Positions 43,481 to 55,960 of a stretch of 64,000 bases of DNA are shown here, in pieces. The notes beneath the pieces are model-generated. The model saw nothing but the letters and a program-made list of their open reading frames with translations, searched no databases and was not told the DNA's origin. The first letter of the stretch is position 1; each line of letters starts with the position of its first letter. The stretch is from assembly GCF_047663525.1 (NCBI RefSeq), contig NC_092587.1, forward strand, positions 200,950,501 through 201,014,500. The letters run 5' to 3'. The position numbers and the translations under genes are program-made. Source of the DNA: Anas platyrhynchos (lineage: Eukaryota > Chordata > Aves > Anseriformes > Anatidae).

Positions 43481-44334
43481 CCAACCATCTCCCAGAGGCT
43501 GATGTTTGATATAAACAGATTTTTCTTTTTCCCTGACCAACCAACTCCTTCAGAATCTTGCTCTCAGGCGATGTCCATCCTTGCAGCAGGGTTGCAGTAT
43601 TGGTCAGAAAAAGCCCTGACTGCCCTGGGACTGCTGCAAGCAGGCTGTCTGTCTTGTGAACCTCAAGATCCCTTCCCACCGGCCTTTCCGTGACTTGCAT
43701 CAAGGACCCTGAAAATGTCAGTGCTATTCTTGATTTGCACTGCTTTACATCATATTTGCACCACATTGTATTGTGGTGGTTGAGTGAGGAACCTTGTCAT
43801 GCTGTTGGAGCAGGGACCTCCAAGGAGCACCTCCAAGATCCATCTGCTCCCTGGATTTTTGAGACCCTCCTTTGCTGCTCTGGTTTTCCCCCATCTGTCA
43901 GTGACACCTGTCTAATTCTGAAGACAGAGAAGGACTTTTCATTTTTTCGTTTTATTTCTTTTTCATTGCAGAAGTGAAAAGGGGGGTTGTATCTCAGCAG
44001 AGGGGTGCTGAGTGCCTGCCCACCACCCAGGGAGGGATGAGCAAGGCACTGCCTTCTCCCTCAGCCGCAGGGACCCTGTGGGAGAAACCAGCAAAGCCCT
44101 TCTTGCCTAAGCAGCAGCAGCAGCAGAAGTGGCTTCTCCTTTGACTGCAGAGCCTCTCAGGGAGGACTGCACGGATCTTCTCAGCCCAGCAGCAGCTGAG
44201 GAAAGAGGAGCAGTGGCTTCTCCCTTGGTTCCTGGGCACCAGGTAAGCACAGCACGCATGGTGGGCACGAGGCCCTCAGGAAGCTTTGCAGCACCCACAG
44301 AAACATCACAGGGAGGCACAGAACCGTGTCCCAT
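43481..44334 (+). other. Family-2 downstream sequence
   Basis: 43500-43990 has no recognisable coding feature. 44050-44242 resembles family-2 repeats again (GTGGCTTCTCC, then CCTGGGCACCAG before a GTAAGC donor as at 24230). The LTR at 44335 cuts the unit. An AATAAA at about 44350 belongs to the LTR side. Confidence 0.45.
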
Positions 44335-44795
44335 TGTGAGAAAAATCTCAATAAATATTTTCAGTCAGGGTCTTCTGTGAAGCTATTTTATTCACCGTTG
44401 CAATGGTGGGCCTCTTGCAAGCAGGAGCACACACTAAAGTATACCATAACCTTATATTCCCTATTACCCAACACCTGACCTCTCCTGTTTCCTCATGGAC
44501 TGAGTACTATGGGTTTACAAACTACTCGACGCCTTTCTATACCATATATGTACAATTTTCTTTGACCAACCTTTAATTTCTCTTTTTCCTATGTTTTTCT
44601 TCATCTCTCATGACTAGAGGGCCCGTTATATTTGTTTCTACTCATTTTGCGCAGCTCATCCTGTTTTTCTTAGCTATCCTCCCCACCGCTTTGCTACAGC
44701 CATGCCTGCACAATCACTTTTGAATATGCAAGGTTAGTGTAATTTTCCTCTGCAAAAACACCTGCTATTACAAAAACACAACTTTGTTTCTCACA
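44335..44795 (-). mobile_element. ERV LTR with perfect terminal inverted repeats
   Basis: The plus strand starts TGTGAGAAA and ends TTTCTCACA, a perfect 9-bp inverted repeat with TG...CA ends. It is immediately followed (44796-44815) by a pyrimidine run that is the polypurine tract on the minus strand, so this is the 3' LTR of the minus-strand ERV to its right. Confidence 0.85.
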
Positions 44796-44815
44796 ATTCC
44801 CCCCTCTTCTTTTCT

Positions 44816-45500
44816 TATTCCTCTTGTTGTTTCTGCATCTCTTCACATCCTCCATTCTTGATGTTTTCCAATATTAGGGTGCAATATTTTTCTTCCAGTG
44901 TCACGGGGCATAACAGATATGCAATGCCTTTATCTTTATAATACCAACAAAGAGCTGTATGAGCCAATTCCATTCAGGTAACCACAAAAGTCAGTTATTC
45001 CCAAATGTTTCTAAATCCCCAGGAAGTGTCATCTTGAGCCACTCTGTATAGGATCTTGTTTCTTTCCCAAATATTTTTGAGAGCAGTCAAATTTGTCCCG
45101 TTTGATCTACATACATACAGCAACTAGCATTAATTACAGTATATGCTCTCCTGTGAAGCTGATAATAAATCAAATATCATTTGGTTCTGGAGTACTATTT
45201 TTGACAAACTTGTTACCTCCTCTTGTAGTGCATAGACTGCATGCAGAGTGTTATTTTCTAGTTCTACAATGAGTGAAATTCACTGTTTCATTTTACTAGA
45301 GGATTATCTGGAGTCCTCTTGATTCTGTGTGGGGTCTCAAGGGAGCTTTGGCTTTGTTGGTCTTCAATAATAGTTACATTTGGAATTATTGCCCCCAGGG
45401 TGCAAGCTCCCTTCCAGCCTAGCGGCAACACCTTCCTGGATTTATTGCCACATATCCAGTACCAACACTCTAATTCTGTGTAATTCAATCCCTTTTATGC
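44816..45500 (-). pseudogene. env: ERV env SU end and TM part
   Basis: The reading 45488-45288 has W-Y-W-I-C-G, L-P-L-G-W-K-G-A-C and an R-I-K-R cleavage-like site, typical of the SU C-terminus and start of TM. 45260-45050 continues with heptad-rich TM (L-Q-E-E-V-T-S-L, then L-Q-N-Q-M-I) and S-C-C-M-Y-V. A frameshift separates the two. 44816-45040 is the degraded TM tail. It belongs to the same family as 41646-42435. Confidence 0.75.
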
Positions 45501-45890
45501 AATAATTCATTAAGAATTCTCCTAAGGAGAAGCTGACAGTTTACAATAGTTAGTTTCAATGGTTTTAACCTTAAAAGCATTTGTAAAGGCTCATGCTTTG
45601 ATTGGCCAAGTTGAAGAACTAGAATTTTATTGGTCTCCCCCACAGGGAGAAGAGGCTAACAAAGTGTCTTCTTGTTGGTCTGTGGGTCCTGGCAGGGGCT
45701 GGAGAACCTGGGGTTGATCGAGAATTTGAGGCAGATGATCTCTTCATCTTCATGCCATCTCACAGGACTCCTTTATTTCTTGCCCCAGCAGTGGCTTGTC
45801 CCATCCTCACCGCTCTCCTGTCTGGGTTTGACATTTAGCTGTCTCTTTTGCACTTGCTTCTCACCCCTGCCTGGGCTAGCTGGTACATGG
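45501..45890. other. Unassigned sequence between ERV env and CCDC81-like copy E
   Basis: No coding or repeat signature is clear. Position suggests further env SU remnant near 45600-45720. Confidence 0.45.
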
Positions 45891-48640
45891 GCTCTGCCAG
45901 CAGCCTTTGTCTCTGGCAGCTGATGCCAACTTGGTGACTGCACATTGGGCTTGGCAGCCCAGGATCGGTGGGCCATGCCACCTGTGGCATGGCATTGGCA
46001 GCTTTGTTGCCATCCCCAGGGCATGGCTGAAAGGGGATTTTAGGGATTTGCTTTCCAGGGACTGGGAAAGTTGGGGACGCAGTATCCCACCACGTGCACA
46101 GGCAGTTCGCACTGAACAAGGTGGGCTTTGCAGCCTCATCCTCCCCTCGTACCCTGCTCCTTCCTGCAGCTGCCACCCCACAGCCCGCCTCCTCAAGCAA
46201 AAGAAACGCCCCAGCAGTAGCCTGCAAAGTGCAGGTGTGCCAGGGGCCTCTTGCTGCTCTGGCAATATGCACAAAAGAAGAGTCCAGCTACAGCAGAAGG
46301 ATGGGATCTGTACTGTCTGGTGCTTGTGTGTTGCCTATGGCCAGATTGGGCAAGCCAGTGTAATACACCATAAATGTTTGCTCATTTTCTTTTGTATTGT
46401 AAAAATAAGGAGTTCTGTTTGAGGAGCGGGAGTTGCACAAGCTCCCTGCTGAAGTAAGGAGCTGTATAATGCTTGGCTAGACACTATGAAATTCTTTTGC
46501 TTAATGTAACAAAAAAGAGAGCCCCCTCCCCTTCCCTCTTTCTGCATCTCAGTTGCCTCTTTTGTTCAAAGATGCTGTTGCAAAGCTCATGTAACCACCT
46601 CCTGATAAGTTGCTAACCTAGTGTATCAACATCCTGCCTTCCTGTCTCACACTGGGCCAACATGACCAAATAAAGAAAAGAAGTTGAACCACAATGACGA
46701 GGAAGACTACGGTCTTCATCTTCACGACCACCAGAGGGACAGAGACGACCCCCTAGCAACAGTGCGCGCAGTCGCAGAATATACCAGGATGTGCTGCGTA
46801 ATCCCGGAATTACCAAGATATAAAAAGGGACCCTGGCGGGGGTGAGGCGCGTGCCGTTGGCGGAGCCGAGACTCCCCGGCCGCCCAGCGCTGTTTTGCTT
46901 GCTGTTGCTTACTCAATAAATTCCTTTCTATTATTAATGCAATGCTCTCTGAAAATTAATTAAGGGGGCAACTTATAACAGCCAGCATGTAGCTGGTGCT
47001 GGTACTCAAGGCTTTCCCTCTTAGTTGGGAACCCCGTGGAGGGATTTTACTGAGCTGAGGGTGTCAGCTCTGCTCTTCCTAGCCCAGCTCCACGTTAGAG
47101 GGCAAAAAGGAGGGAGCTGGGAAGCTCCCAGACACTGAGGCCATCTCCAGGGCTCTCCAGAGTGACGCCGTCTGGCACCTTCCCATGAGCAGTGGCCAAA
47201 GCACAAGGGCCCATCTTCTTTGTTGGGGAAGCCCCGCGCTGCATTTCCAGTCCCAGAAACACTGAAATACTGTTCCTCCTTTCTTGCTTTTCAGCGTGTC
47301 TTAGTACCTGGGCTGGGTGCCTCCTTCCTTATTAAACTGGGGCTGGCCATGGGGGGCTTTGAGCTCCTCCATGTAAAGAAGCCTGCCTTTCATCTCTCAA
47401 GAGTATTTTGCCTGTCTTCACAGAATCCCACATAAGAAAGAAATATTTCCTGTTTCTTTCTTATGTGAATTCTTGCCCTTAGCTTCAAAGGCGAGAGCTG
47501 GAACCTCTCATGCTGCCTTTCTAAAAGAAAGAAGGCTGCATTGAAACTGCCCTGAGCATGGGGAAACCCTGCTGGGAAGCCTACCATGCTGCCAAGTGAC
47601 TGCTCCACCTTTTGCTCTTCAGTCTAAACATGATCCTTGTTTGTGCTTCCCCCCTGGAGCAGAAGATGGAGATGGAAAAGCAGAAGCCACAGACAGACAG
47701 TCCTTCCTCTCTGGGGCTTGTGGATCTAAAAAGTACAGGTCTGCAGAAGGCAACAGCAGAGCTGAAGCAGCAGTATGTCCTAATCCCTCATCCTGCAGAG
47801 AAGGCTGAGGCAGCTTCTCTGGATGAGACATGCCTCCTGCTGACACATGCCGGCTGTTCACACACCATAGTCTCTCTCCAGCCACACTCCAGGCCGATGG
47901 TTGAGGCCGAGCTGTTCCAGACTGCCAGGGGAAAGGAGCCTTCTCGCATGTGGGGCTGCAGTGGAGCTGGAGGAGGCAACCTGGGCTCTTGTCCTCATCT
48001 CTCGCCCCTCTGTGAAGAAGACTGAGCTAACTCCTCTGGACGAGTCAAGCTGAAGGCACAGGTGGAAAAGCAGAGGCTGCACACAGACAGTGCTTCTTCC
48101 TCCATGGCACCTGTGGAACTGAAAAAGAAGTCTCAGCAGATGGAACCAGTGGATATGAAGCAGCCTCATCCCTCACCTCCCAAAGAAGGCTGAGGCAGCT
48201 CCTCTGGACAAGTCAAGTGCCAAGTAAGTCTGGGCCAGCTCCCACAAAGGCCGGGAAAAGCTGAGCTGCAGCAGGCTGCCCGAGGGATCCAGCATGCGGG
48301 TTGCTCAGCTCTGGGCTTTGGCTCTCCATCCCCTGGCTGCTTCACGGAGGGAATGACCATGGAGAGGCTCTGACTCCTGCCATCCCGCTGCACACTTGAA
48401 GTCCTAAAGCTCCCTGCAGCTGACAGTCACATACCTACAGTGGAAGGAGACTGTACTCCCTGCTCCTGGGGCTGGGGCCAGGCAGAGGTGAGGACATTCA
48501 GAGCCTACATGAGTCTTGCTCTTTGAGCTACCCTTCAGTGTGGAGTGTGCGAGTGAGAAAAGTGCTGGAGAAGATAAAGGAGGCCATGCAGGAAGACAGG
48601 AGCAAGAACAGAGGTTTGGACATCCCCAGGAAGATTGCAT
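45891..48640 (+). pseudogene. CCDC81-like copy E: exons 2, 3, 9, 7, 9, 10
   Basis: Exon 2 (46059-46120) has normal length, but the conserved Trp of the VW dyad is Gly. Exon 3 (47295-47452) has one extra base, which shifts the frame, and a TT in place of the GT donor. Then come an exon 9-like piece (about 47660-47825), an exon 7-like piece (about 47828-47950), a second exon 9-like piece (about 48050-48225) and exon 10 (about 48530-48640, ending in TGA). Exons 4-6 and 8 are absent. Intron 2 is split by a solo LTR. It is the most diverged copy. Confidence 0.75.
46359..46980 (+). mobile_element. Solo LTR with 5-bp target-site duplication
   Basis: The element starts TGTAATACACC and ends CTTATAACA (TG...CA). 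It is flanked by GCCAG at 46354-46358 and 46981-46985. Paralogous intron 2 sequences have a single uninterrupted GCCAG at this point (for example near 16195). It has TATAAAAA at 46819-46826 and AATAAA at 46915-46920, giving a U3-R-U5 layout on the plus strand. No internal retroviral sequence remains. Confidence 0.93.
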
Positions 48641-49097
48641 GAATACCCACTGTTTTCTGCATACTCATATATTTACAAGGATTCTTGAAAGGTGATTACA
48701 GGGATTCTTGAGAGGTACCTTCATATCTATTTTACCATTAAATTATTTCATGTGCACCTACATTAGGAGACTCCACTGGTTGTCACATTTTAGAGTACAC
48801 TGTTCACATGTACTTTTTCATGTTTAACAAGGGACTCCTGTACCTGAGAATTGTCAGAACTACAAATATGACCATTGAGGCTTTTATGTACTAGAAAAAA
48901 AGACAATTATATTCTCAGCATATGATGATCAGGTTGTTAGTGGAAATTATTTTCACTAGCACGTACCTAAAGCAAGTCACTCAATTCATCTGAATTACTC
49001 TGCTTTCCCAACAGAAACCAGAGCCCCAGTGAAGTTTTGACCATCATTGGGGGTGCAGAATTCAAAGCAAGCCACTTGAGGACAGTAGAGGACTTTT
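48641..49097. other. Unassigned AT-rich sequence
   Basis: No reading frame, repeat or RNA gene is recognised between copy E and the CR1. Confidence 0.5.
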
Positions 49098-51660
49098 ATC
49101 ACAAAATCACAGAAACACAGAATTTCTAGGTTGGAAGAGACCTCAAGATCATCGAGTCCAACCTCTGACCTAACACTAACAAGTCCTCCACTAAACCATA
49201 TAACTAAGCTCTACATCTGAACAGCTTTTAAAGACCTACAGGGATGGTGACTCAACCACTTCCCTGGGCAGCCCGTTCCAATGTCTAACAACCCTTTTGG
49301 TAAAGAAGTTCTTCCTAACATCCAACCTAAAACTCCCCTGGAGCATCTTTAGCCCATTCCCCCTCGTCCTGTCACCAGGCATGTGGGAGAATAGACCAAT
49401 CCCCACCTCGCTACAGCCTCCTTTGAGGTACCTGTAGAGAGCAATAAGGTCGCCCCTGAGCCTCCTCTTCTCCAGGCTGAACAAGCCCAGCTCCCTCAGC
49501 CGCTCCTCATAGGACTTGTTCTCCAGGCCCCTCAACAGCTTCGTCGCCCTTCTCTGGACTTGCTTGAGCACCTCCATGTCCTTCTTGTAGCGAGGGGCCC
49601 AAAACTGAACACAGTACTCAAGGTGCGGCCTCACAAGAGCTGAGTACAGGGGGACAATCACTTCCCTAGACCTGCTGGCCACACTGCTTCTTATACAAGC
49701 CAGGATCCTGATGGCCTCCGTGGCCACCTGAACACCTCAGCTGCCTCATATTCAGCCAACTATCAACCTTCACTCCCAGGTCCTTCTCTGCCAGGCAGCT
49801 TTCCAACCACTCATCTCCCAGCCTGTAGCTCTGCTTGGGGTTATTGCGCCCCAGGTGCAGGACCCGGCACTTGGCCTTGTTGAACTTCATGCAGTTGACC
49901 TCAGCCCATCGGTGCAGCCTATCCAGATCCTCCTGCAGAGCCTTCCTACCCTCGAGCAGATCGACACACGCACCTAACTTGGTGTCATCTGCAAACTTAC
50001 TGAGGGTGCACTCAATGCCCTCATCCGGATCATCAATAAAGATATTAAAGAGGACTGTCCCCAGTACTGAGCTCTGGGGAATGCCACTAGTGACCAGCCT
50101 CCAACTGGACTTGACTCCATTTACCATAACTCTTTGGGCCCGGCTATCCAGCCAGTTTCTAACCCAACGAAGCGTGCGCCAGTCCAAGCCAAGAGCAGCC
50201 AGTTTCTTGAGGAGAATGCTGTGGGAAATGGTGTCAAAAGCCTTGCTGAAGTCAAGGTAGACCACATCCACAGCCTTTCCCTCATCCACCCAGCGTGTCA
50301 TTTTGTCGTAGAAGGAGATCAGGTTAGTCAAGCAGGACCTGCCTTTCATAAACCCATGCTGACTGGGCCTGATCGCCTGCTTGCCCTGCAAGTGCTGCGT
50401 GATGACTCTCAAGATAATCTGCTCCATGAGCTTCCCTGGCACTGAGGTCAAACTGACAGGCCTGTAGTTCGCCAGGTCTGCCCTCCAGCCCTTCTTGTAG
50501 ATGGGCGTCACGTTTGCTAGCCACCAGTCAACTGGGACCTCCCCCGATAGCCAGGACTGCTGATAAATGATGGATAGTGGCTTGGCCAGCTCCTCTGCCA
50601 GTTCTCTCAGTACCCTTGGGTGGATCCCATCTGGCCCCATCGACTTGTTCACATCCAAGTGCCATACCAGGTCACCAACCACTTCTTCGTGGATAGTGAA
50701 GGCCACATCCTGCTCCCCATCCCCTTCCACCAGCTCGGGGTACTGGGTATCCAGAGAACAACTGGTATTGCCGCTAAAGACTGAGGCAAAGAAGCCATTA
50801 AGCACCTCAGCCTTTTCCTCATCTTTTGTAACTAGGTTTCCCCTACATCCAGTAAAGGATAGAGATTCTCCTTCGTCCTCCGTTTTGCATTGATGTATTT
50901 GTAAAAAGATTTTTTGTTGTCTTTAATGGCAGTAGCTAGATTGAGCTCCAGATGAGCTTTGGCCTTTCTAATTTTGTACCTGCACAGCCTCGCAACATCC
51001 TTATAGTCCTCCTCAGTGGCCTGCCCTTTTTTCCAAAGATTATAAACCCTCTTTTTTCTCCTAAGCTCAAGCTGCAACTCTCTGTTGAGCCAGGCTGGTC
51101 TTCCATGCTGGCTTGTCTTTGGGCATGTGGGGATGGACCACTCCTGTGCCATTAAGATTTCCTTCTTGAAGAGCGCCCAGCCTTCCAGGACTCCTCTGCC
51201 CTTCAGAACCGCCTCCCAAGGGACTCTACCAACCAGTGTCCTGAGCAGCTCAAAGTCAGCCCTCCAGAAGTCCAATATAGCAGTTTTACTGGTCTCCTTC
51301 CTGGCCTCGCCAAGAACAGAGAACTCCACCATTTCATGGTCACTCTGCCCAAGACAGCTTCCAACCACCACATCTCCCACCAGTCCTTCTCTGTGAAGAG
51401 AAGGTCTAGCGGGGCACCACCCCTGGTAGGCTCACTAACCAGCTGCGTCAAGAAGCTATCTTCCACGCTCTCCAGAAACCTCCTAGATTGCTTTCTCTGG
51501 GCTGTGTTGTGTTTCCAGGATATGTCAGGGAAGTTGAAGTCCCCCACGAGAACAAGTGCCAACAATTTTGCAACTTCTGTCAGCTGCCTGTAGAACTCCT
51601 CATCCTGGTTCTGCGGTCTATAACAGACCCCGACAAGGATGCTAGCAATAACGTTTGACT
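49098..51660 (-). mobile_element. CR1 LINE, 5'-truncated, long reading frames
   Basis: The 3' end is at about 49098 (plus strand ATCACAGAAACACAGAATTTC). On the minus strand: an endonuclease part (51565-51203, with VGDFNFPDISW; SDHEMVEF appears in the next frame), a linker (51380-50832), then RT (50805-49666) with [23 protein letters not shown] and F-A-D-D, and a C-terminal part (49727-49236) with [15 protein letters not shown]. Three frameshifts break ORF2. The 5' end is inside the endonuclease. The few lesions suggest a fairly young insertion. Confidence 0.95.
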
Positions 51661-53114
51661 TACTGTCAGTGGTAGATCACAGTTTGCCAGGGTTTTAAGC
51701 AGTGGCATTTAATATTTTTTTGACTAATCTAGTAAAAGAAAAACCTTCTGTTTAGTGACACTTCACTGAAACCCGAAATTGCTGTGTAACTGCCATATAG
51801 GATACCTTAACTAGTAGAACAGATCATATCAGTCCAGGAAAAACAGAAGTAGACTATTGTGGGAATTTGAGCTTCTGGCTATGTGTTCTGTGTTCTAATT
51901 TAAAATAAGGATATTAATAGTAGATCATGTTGGATTTCTTTGTTTACTCCCACTTTTTCTAACAGCAACAGATTAAGTTCTCTATTCCTAAGTTCTTCCT
52001 TTTTTCTTCCTTTGAAAAAATAATGAAGTGTCTTGAAACCAGTAGTAAAACAGCATAAATACAGGAAAAATATACCAATACATGTAATAATATGGCAGTG
52101 TTGATATCTATTTCAAGCCCAGAAAGGATCATTATGGCATTCTAACACAACGCTAAACCTAGCAATTGATTGATGTCTGAACTACCTCTGCAGGAAAAGC
52201 CCTTCACTTCCCTTTGTGAACTTTCCTGAGACTCACGTCTCTCCTCCTATTTAACAAAATTGTATCTTATTTGTAAATTCTACTGGTCTGGGTTAGTCAA
52301 GTAGAGTAATCCAGGTTGTCCCATAAGTTAACATGCTCCTCCTTCCATGGCAGGGCCCATCTATCGGCAAAGCCAGTGCATTGCTCGAAGCAGGCTGCAG
52401 CTGGTCCTCAGCATCCGAGAGCCAGCCCATGACTCAGACAGCCAAAAGGTCTCTGCACATTATAGTAAAAATAAATTGTATGAAGGTCAGAACCATGTTT
52501 CTTTGGTGTTCTTTTTAATTCAGCCATTGTGCCTAGTGTTTCTGTCAGAATGAAATGCAGGCTATCTTACCATCACATTAGTGCTTATCATAACAGGCAT
52601 GTTCTTAAGCACACATCGCAAATTAAACCTCTACCCTTCGAGTTGTTCTCTGAGGTTTCTTTGTCACAAGCCTTGGCTTCATGTGCAAATCAGATAAATT
52701 TGTTTTGCTAGAATTTCAAGGGTGTGCTGACCTTTTTGTCCTGAAAGGAAAATATTGATAAAATCACTAATTAATGATTGACTTTGAATCACTTGTCCCA
52801 GATATGTGGATAAACAAAGAAGCTAAAGGTCTAGCTATTAAACAGGAAATAAAGGTTTTTCTTTGTAGAGCAAGCTTGGCTGTTAAAATACCTAAAATGG
52901 TGGTAATTGATTTATATTCAATTATTTCAGTGCACAGAAGCAATTATAGCCAATCCTTAAAGCCTAGTTCTACTGTGAAGCTTAACTACACTAAAAAAGA
53001 TTCTGTATTTGTTACCCGCTGATAAAAAGGGATGGTAGGAGGATGGAATTTTACTTTTATTTATAATTCACACTCAATTTTGTCTATCTGATCTTTGCTT
53101 TTTATACATTGAGA
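51661..53114. other. Unassigned AT-rich intergenic sequence
   Basis: About 1.45 kb with scattered stops in all frames and no repeat or RNA signature that I recognise. It looks like ordinary unique intergenic DNA. Confidence 0.55.
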
Positions 53115-53862
53115 ACAATCACAGAATCATTTAGGTTGGAAGAGACCTCCAAGATCTCCTAGTCCAACCTCTGACCTGATACTAACAAGTCCTCCACTAA
53201 ACCACTAAACCATATCACTAAGCTCTACATCTGAACAGCTTTTAAAGACCTACAGGGATGGTGACTCAACCACTTCCCTGGGCAGCCTGTTCCAGTGTCT
53301 AACAACCCTTTTGGTAAAGAAGTTCTTCCTAACATCCAACCTAAAACTCCCCTGGAGCATCTTTAGCCCATTCCCCCTCGTCCTGTCACCAGGCATGTGG
53401 GAGAATAGACCAATCCCCACCTCGCTACAGCCTCCTTTGAGGTACCTGTAGAGAGCAATAAGGTCGCCCCTGAGCCTCCTCTTCTCCAGGCTGAACAAGC
53501 CCAGCTCCCTCAGCCGCTCCTCATAGGACTTGTTCTCCAGGCCCCTCAACAGCTTCGTCGCCCTTCTCTGGACTTGCTTGAGCACCTCCATGTCCTTCTT
53601 GTAGTGAGGGGCCCAAAACTGAACACAGTACTCAAGGTGCGGCCTCACAAGAGCTGAGTACAGAGGGACAATCACTTCCCTAGACCTGCTGGCCACACTG
53701 CTTCTTATACAAGCCAGGATCCTGTTGGCCTCCGTGGCCACCTGAACACCTCAGCTGCCTCATATTCAGCCAACTATCAACCTTCACTCCCAGGTCCTTC
53801 TCTGCCAGGCAGCTTTCCAACCACTCATCTCCCAGCCTATAGCTCTGCTTGGGGTTGTTTAC
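53115..53862 (-). mobile_element. CR1 LINE 3' fragment
   Basis: It has the same 3' end type as at 49098. The C-terminal ORF2 reading (53741-53250) differs from 49727-49236 at only three of 163 residues, and it shares the same frame break before it. It is truncated at about 53862. Confidence 0.95.
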
Positions 53863-54879
53863 TCCAGACCTAATGAATTTAGCTGACAAATCAATGACAC
53901 CAAAGAGTGCTAGAACTGGAAGAAGGATAATTGTAATATAGACTGGTAATATTCAAATGAAATTTGTCTGAGTCCAGCTTGATTCACAGTCACCAAGGCT
54001 GAATTCGTATAGCCAGCAGTCATGACAATAAACTGTGTTTTCATACGTACTTCCTTCAGATTGTTTTGAAAAAGCTGAGATTTCCTGCAATCACACAAAT
54101 TCATCATTAATCATATTTTTAACTTTTTGAAGAAAAGAGCATATTTCAAGCACCAAATAAGCATTCCAGATAGCTTATAAGTTGAACATATCAGAGACCT
54201 GGGAGGAGAAGGAAATATTATTGTGGATGTCATACCAAGGGAGGTTCCAGAGCAACTCTCAAGGCCATCTTGAAGCATTGTTTTGGCCACGCTGGAGACC
54301 TGAACACAGCACAGGCTCAAGCTCTTCACCATCAGGTCTGGATGACTGCTTGCAGAAAGTGCCATTTCTGCTAAATGACATCAATGCAGCGATCATGGAG
54401 ATCAGTTCATACAAACTCATTCTTTACGTTTTAGTAACAATCAATATCACTGTTTGCAATTAAGAAAATGAGGAGGACAACAAAATCTGTGTCACTGCCT
54501 CTTCAATGCTGCCACCCCTGGTCCAGACAACCTTGGACAGGTTTCTTTACCTTTGAAAAACAAATTAAAATTATTCATGGAGTTTTCACTACTGTACAGG
54601 CACACAGAGTTTTAAGAAATGGGCCTATACCTTTTATAAAGCTAAGCAAAATTATGCTCATCTGCTACTCAAGAAACAGCAGTATTCCCTATCTACAGTT
54701 TCTCATAAAGTATTCTTATTTTTGCCCCATCTTAGGTTTAATTCAATACCACCCCACAAGCTGATTTGCTTAGCTGAGCTTTGGCCAAAACCGCTGAGCT
54801 GAACAACCCCCCAATTCACTCCAAACCCTCCATGAAGATGCACTCAGGCAAAGATCACAGGCTGGAATAACAGAGGCAG
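53863..54879. other. Unassigned intergenic sequence
   Basis: No gene-like or repeat-like signal is recognised. Composition is AT-rich with short open frames only. Confidence 0.5.
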
Positions 54880-55960
54880 AGGTTGTGGTGGTTCCACTCA
54901 AGTGGGCAGCCGAGCTCCACCACAGCAACTCTCTCACTCCCCCTCCTCAAAGAGGAATGGGGAGAAAATATGATGAAAAGGGCTCAAAGGTTGAGATAAG
55001 GACGAGAAAATCACACAGTAATTATTGTAACGGGCAAAACAGACTTGGCATAGGGAGACAGTAATATTTATTGCTTATTACTAACAAGCTAGAGAAGTGA
55101 GAAACGAAGGAAAGAAACCAAAAGCACCTCCCCCCCCATCCACCCTCTTCCACCTCCTCCCCCCGAGCGGTGCAGGGGAACGGGGGAATGGGGGTTATGG
55201 TCAGTCTACAGCACTTCTCTGCCGCTCCTTCTCGGTCACTCTCGTCCCCTGTGCTGTGGGGTCCCACCCACGGGATGCAGTCCTTGATGAACTGATCCAG
55301 CGTGGGCTTCCCACAGGCAGCAGCTCTTCCAGAACTGCTCCAGATATGGGTCCGTACCATGGGGTCCATCCCTCAGGAGAAAACTGCTCCAACCTGGCTC
55401 CCCCACGGGCAGCAGCTCCTGCCAGGTCACCTGCTCCTGCATGGGCTCCTCTCCACAGGCTACAGGTCTGGCCCGGAATCTGCTCCGGCAGGGGTCTTCC
55501 ACAGGCGGCAGCCTTCGTCGGTGCAGGGCCACCTGCTCCACCGTGGTCTCCTCCACGGGCTGCAGCGTGGAACCCTGCTCCACCGTGGTACTCCATGGGC
55601 TGCAGGGGGACATCCTGCTTCACCATGGGCATCACCACAGGCTGCAGGGGACTTCTGCTCCGGCGCCTGGAGCACCTCTCCCCCTCCTTCTTCACTGACC
55701 TTGGCACCTGCAAGGCCGTTCCTCACTCCTCTCACTCTCCCAGCTGCTGTGTGTGGCACAGCATTTTTTTTCCCTGTCTTTCTTTCCCTGTCTTTTCCCT
55801 GCTCTCACAGAGGCGCAAAACAACATCGCGTATTGGTTCAACTCTGGTCAGCAGTGGGGCCCTTACCAAATATGGGGCAGCTTCTAGATCCTTCTCACAG
55901 AAACCACCCCTATGTTACCAAAACCACCCCCTGTTACCAAAACCTTGCCATGTAAACCCA
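54880..55960. mobile_element. ERV LTR-like repeat with a degenerate internal minisatellite
   Basis: 54880-55080 resembles avian ERV LTR sequence (GGTGGTTCCACTC, GAGATAAGGACGAG). 55255-55680 consists of loosely repeated units built on CTGCTCCACCGTGG and CACGGGCTGCAG motifs. A 482-codon open frame across 55097-56545 arises from this repeat and has no protein-like features apart from composition bias. Family assignment is from pattern memory and should be checked. Confidence 0.5.
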
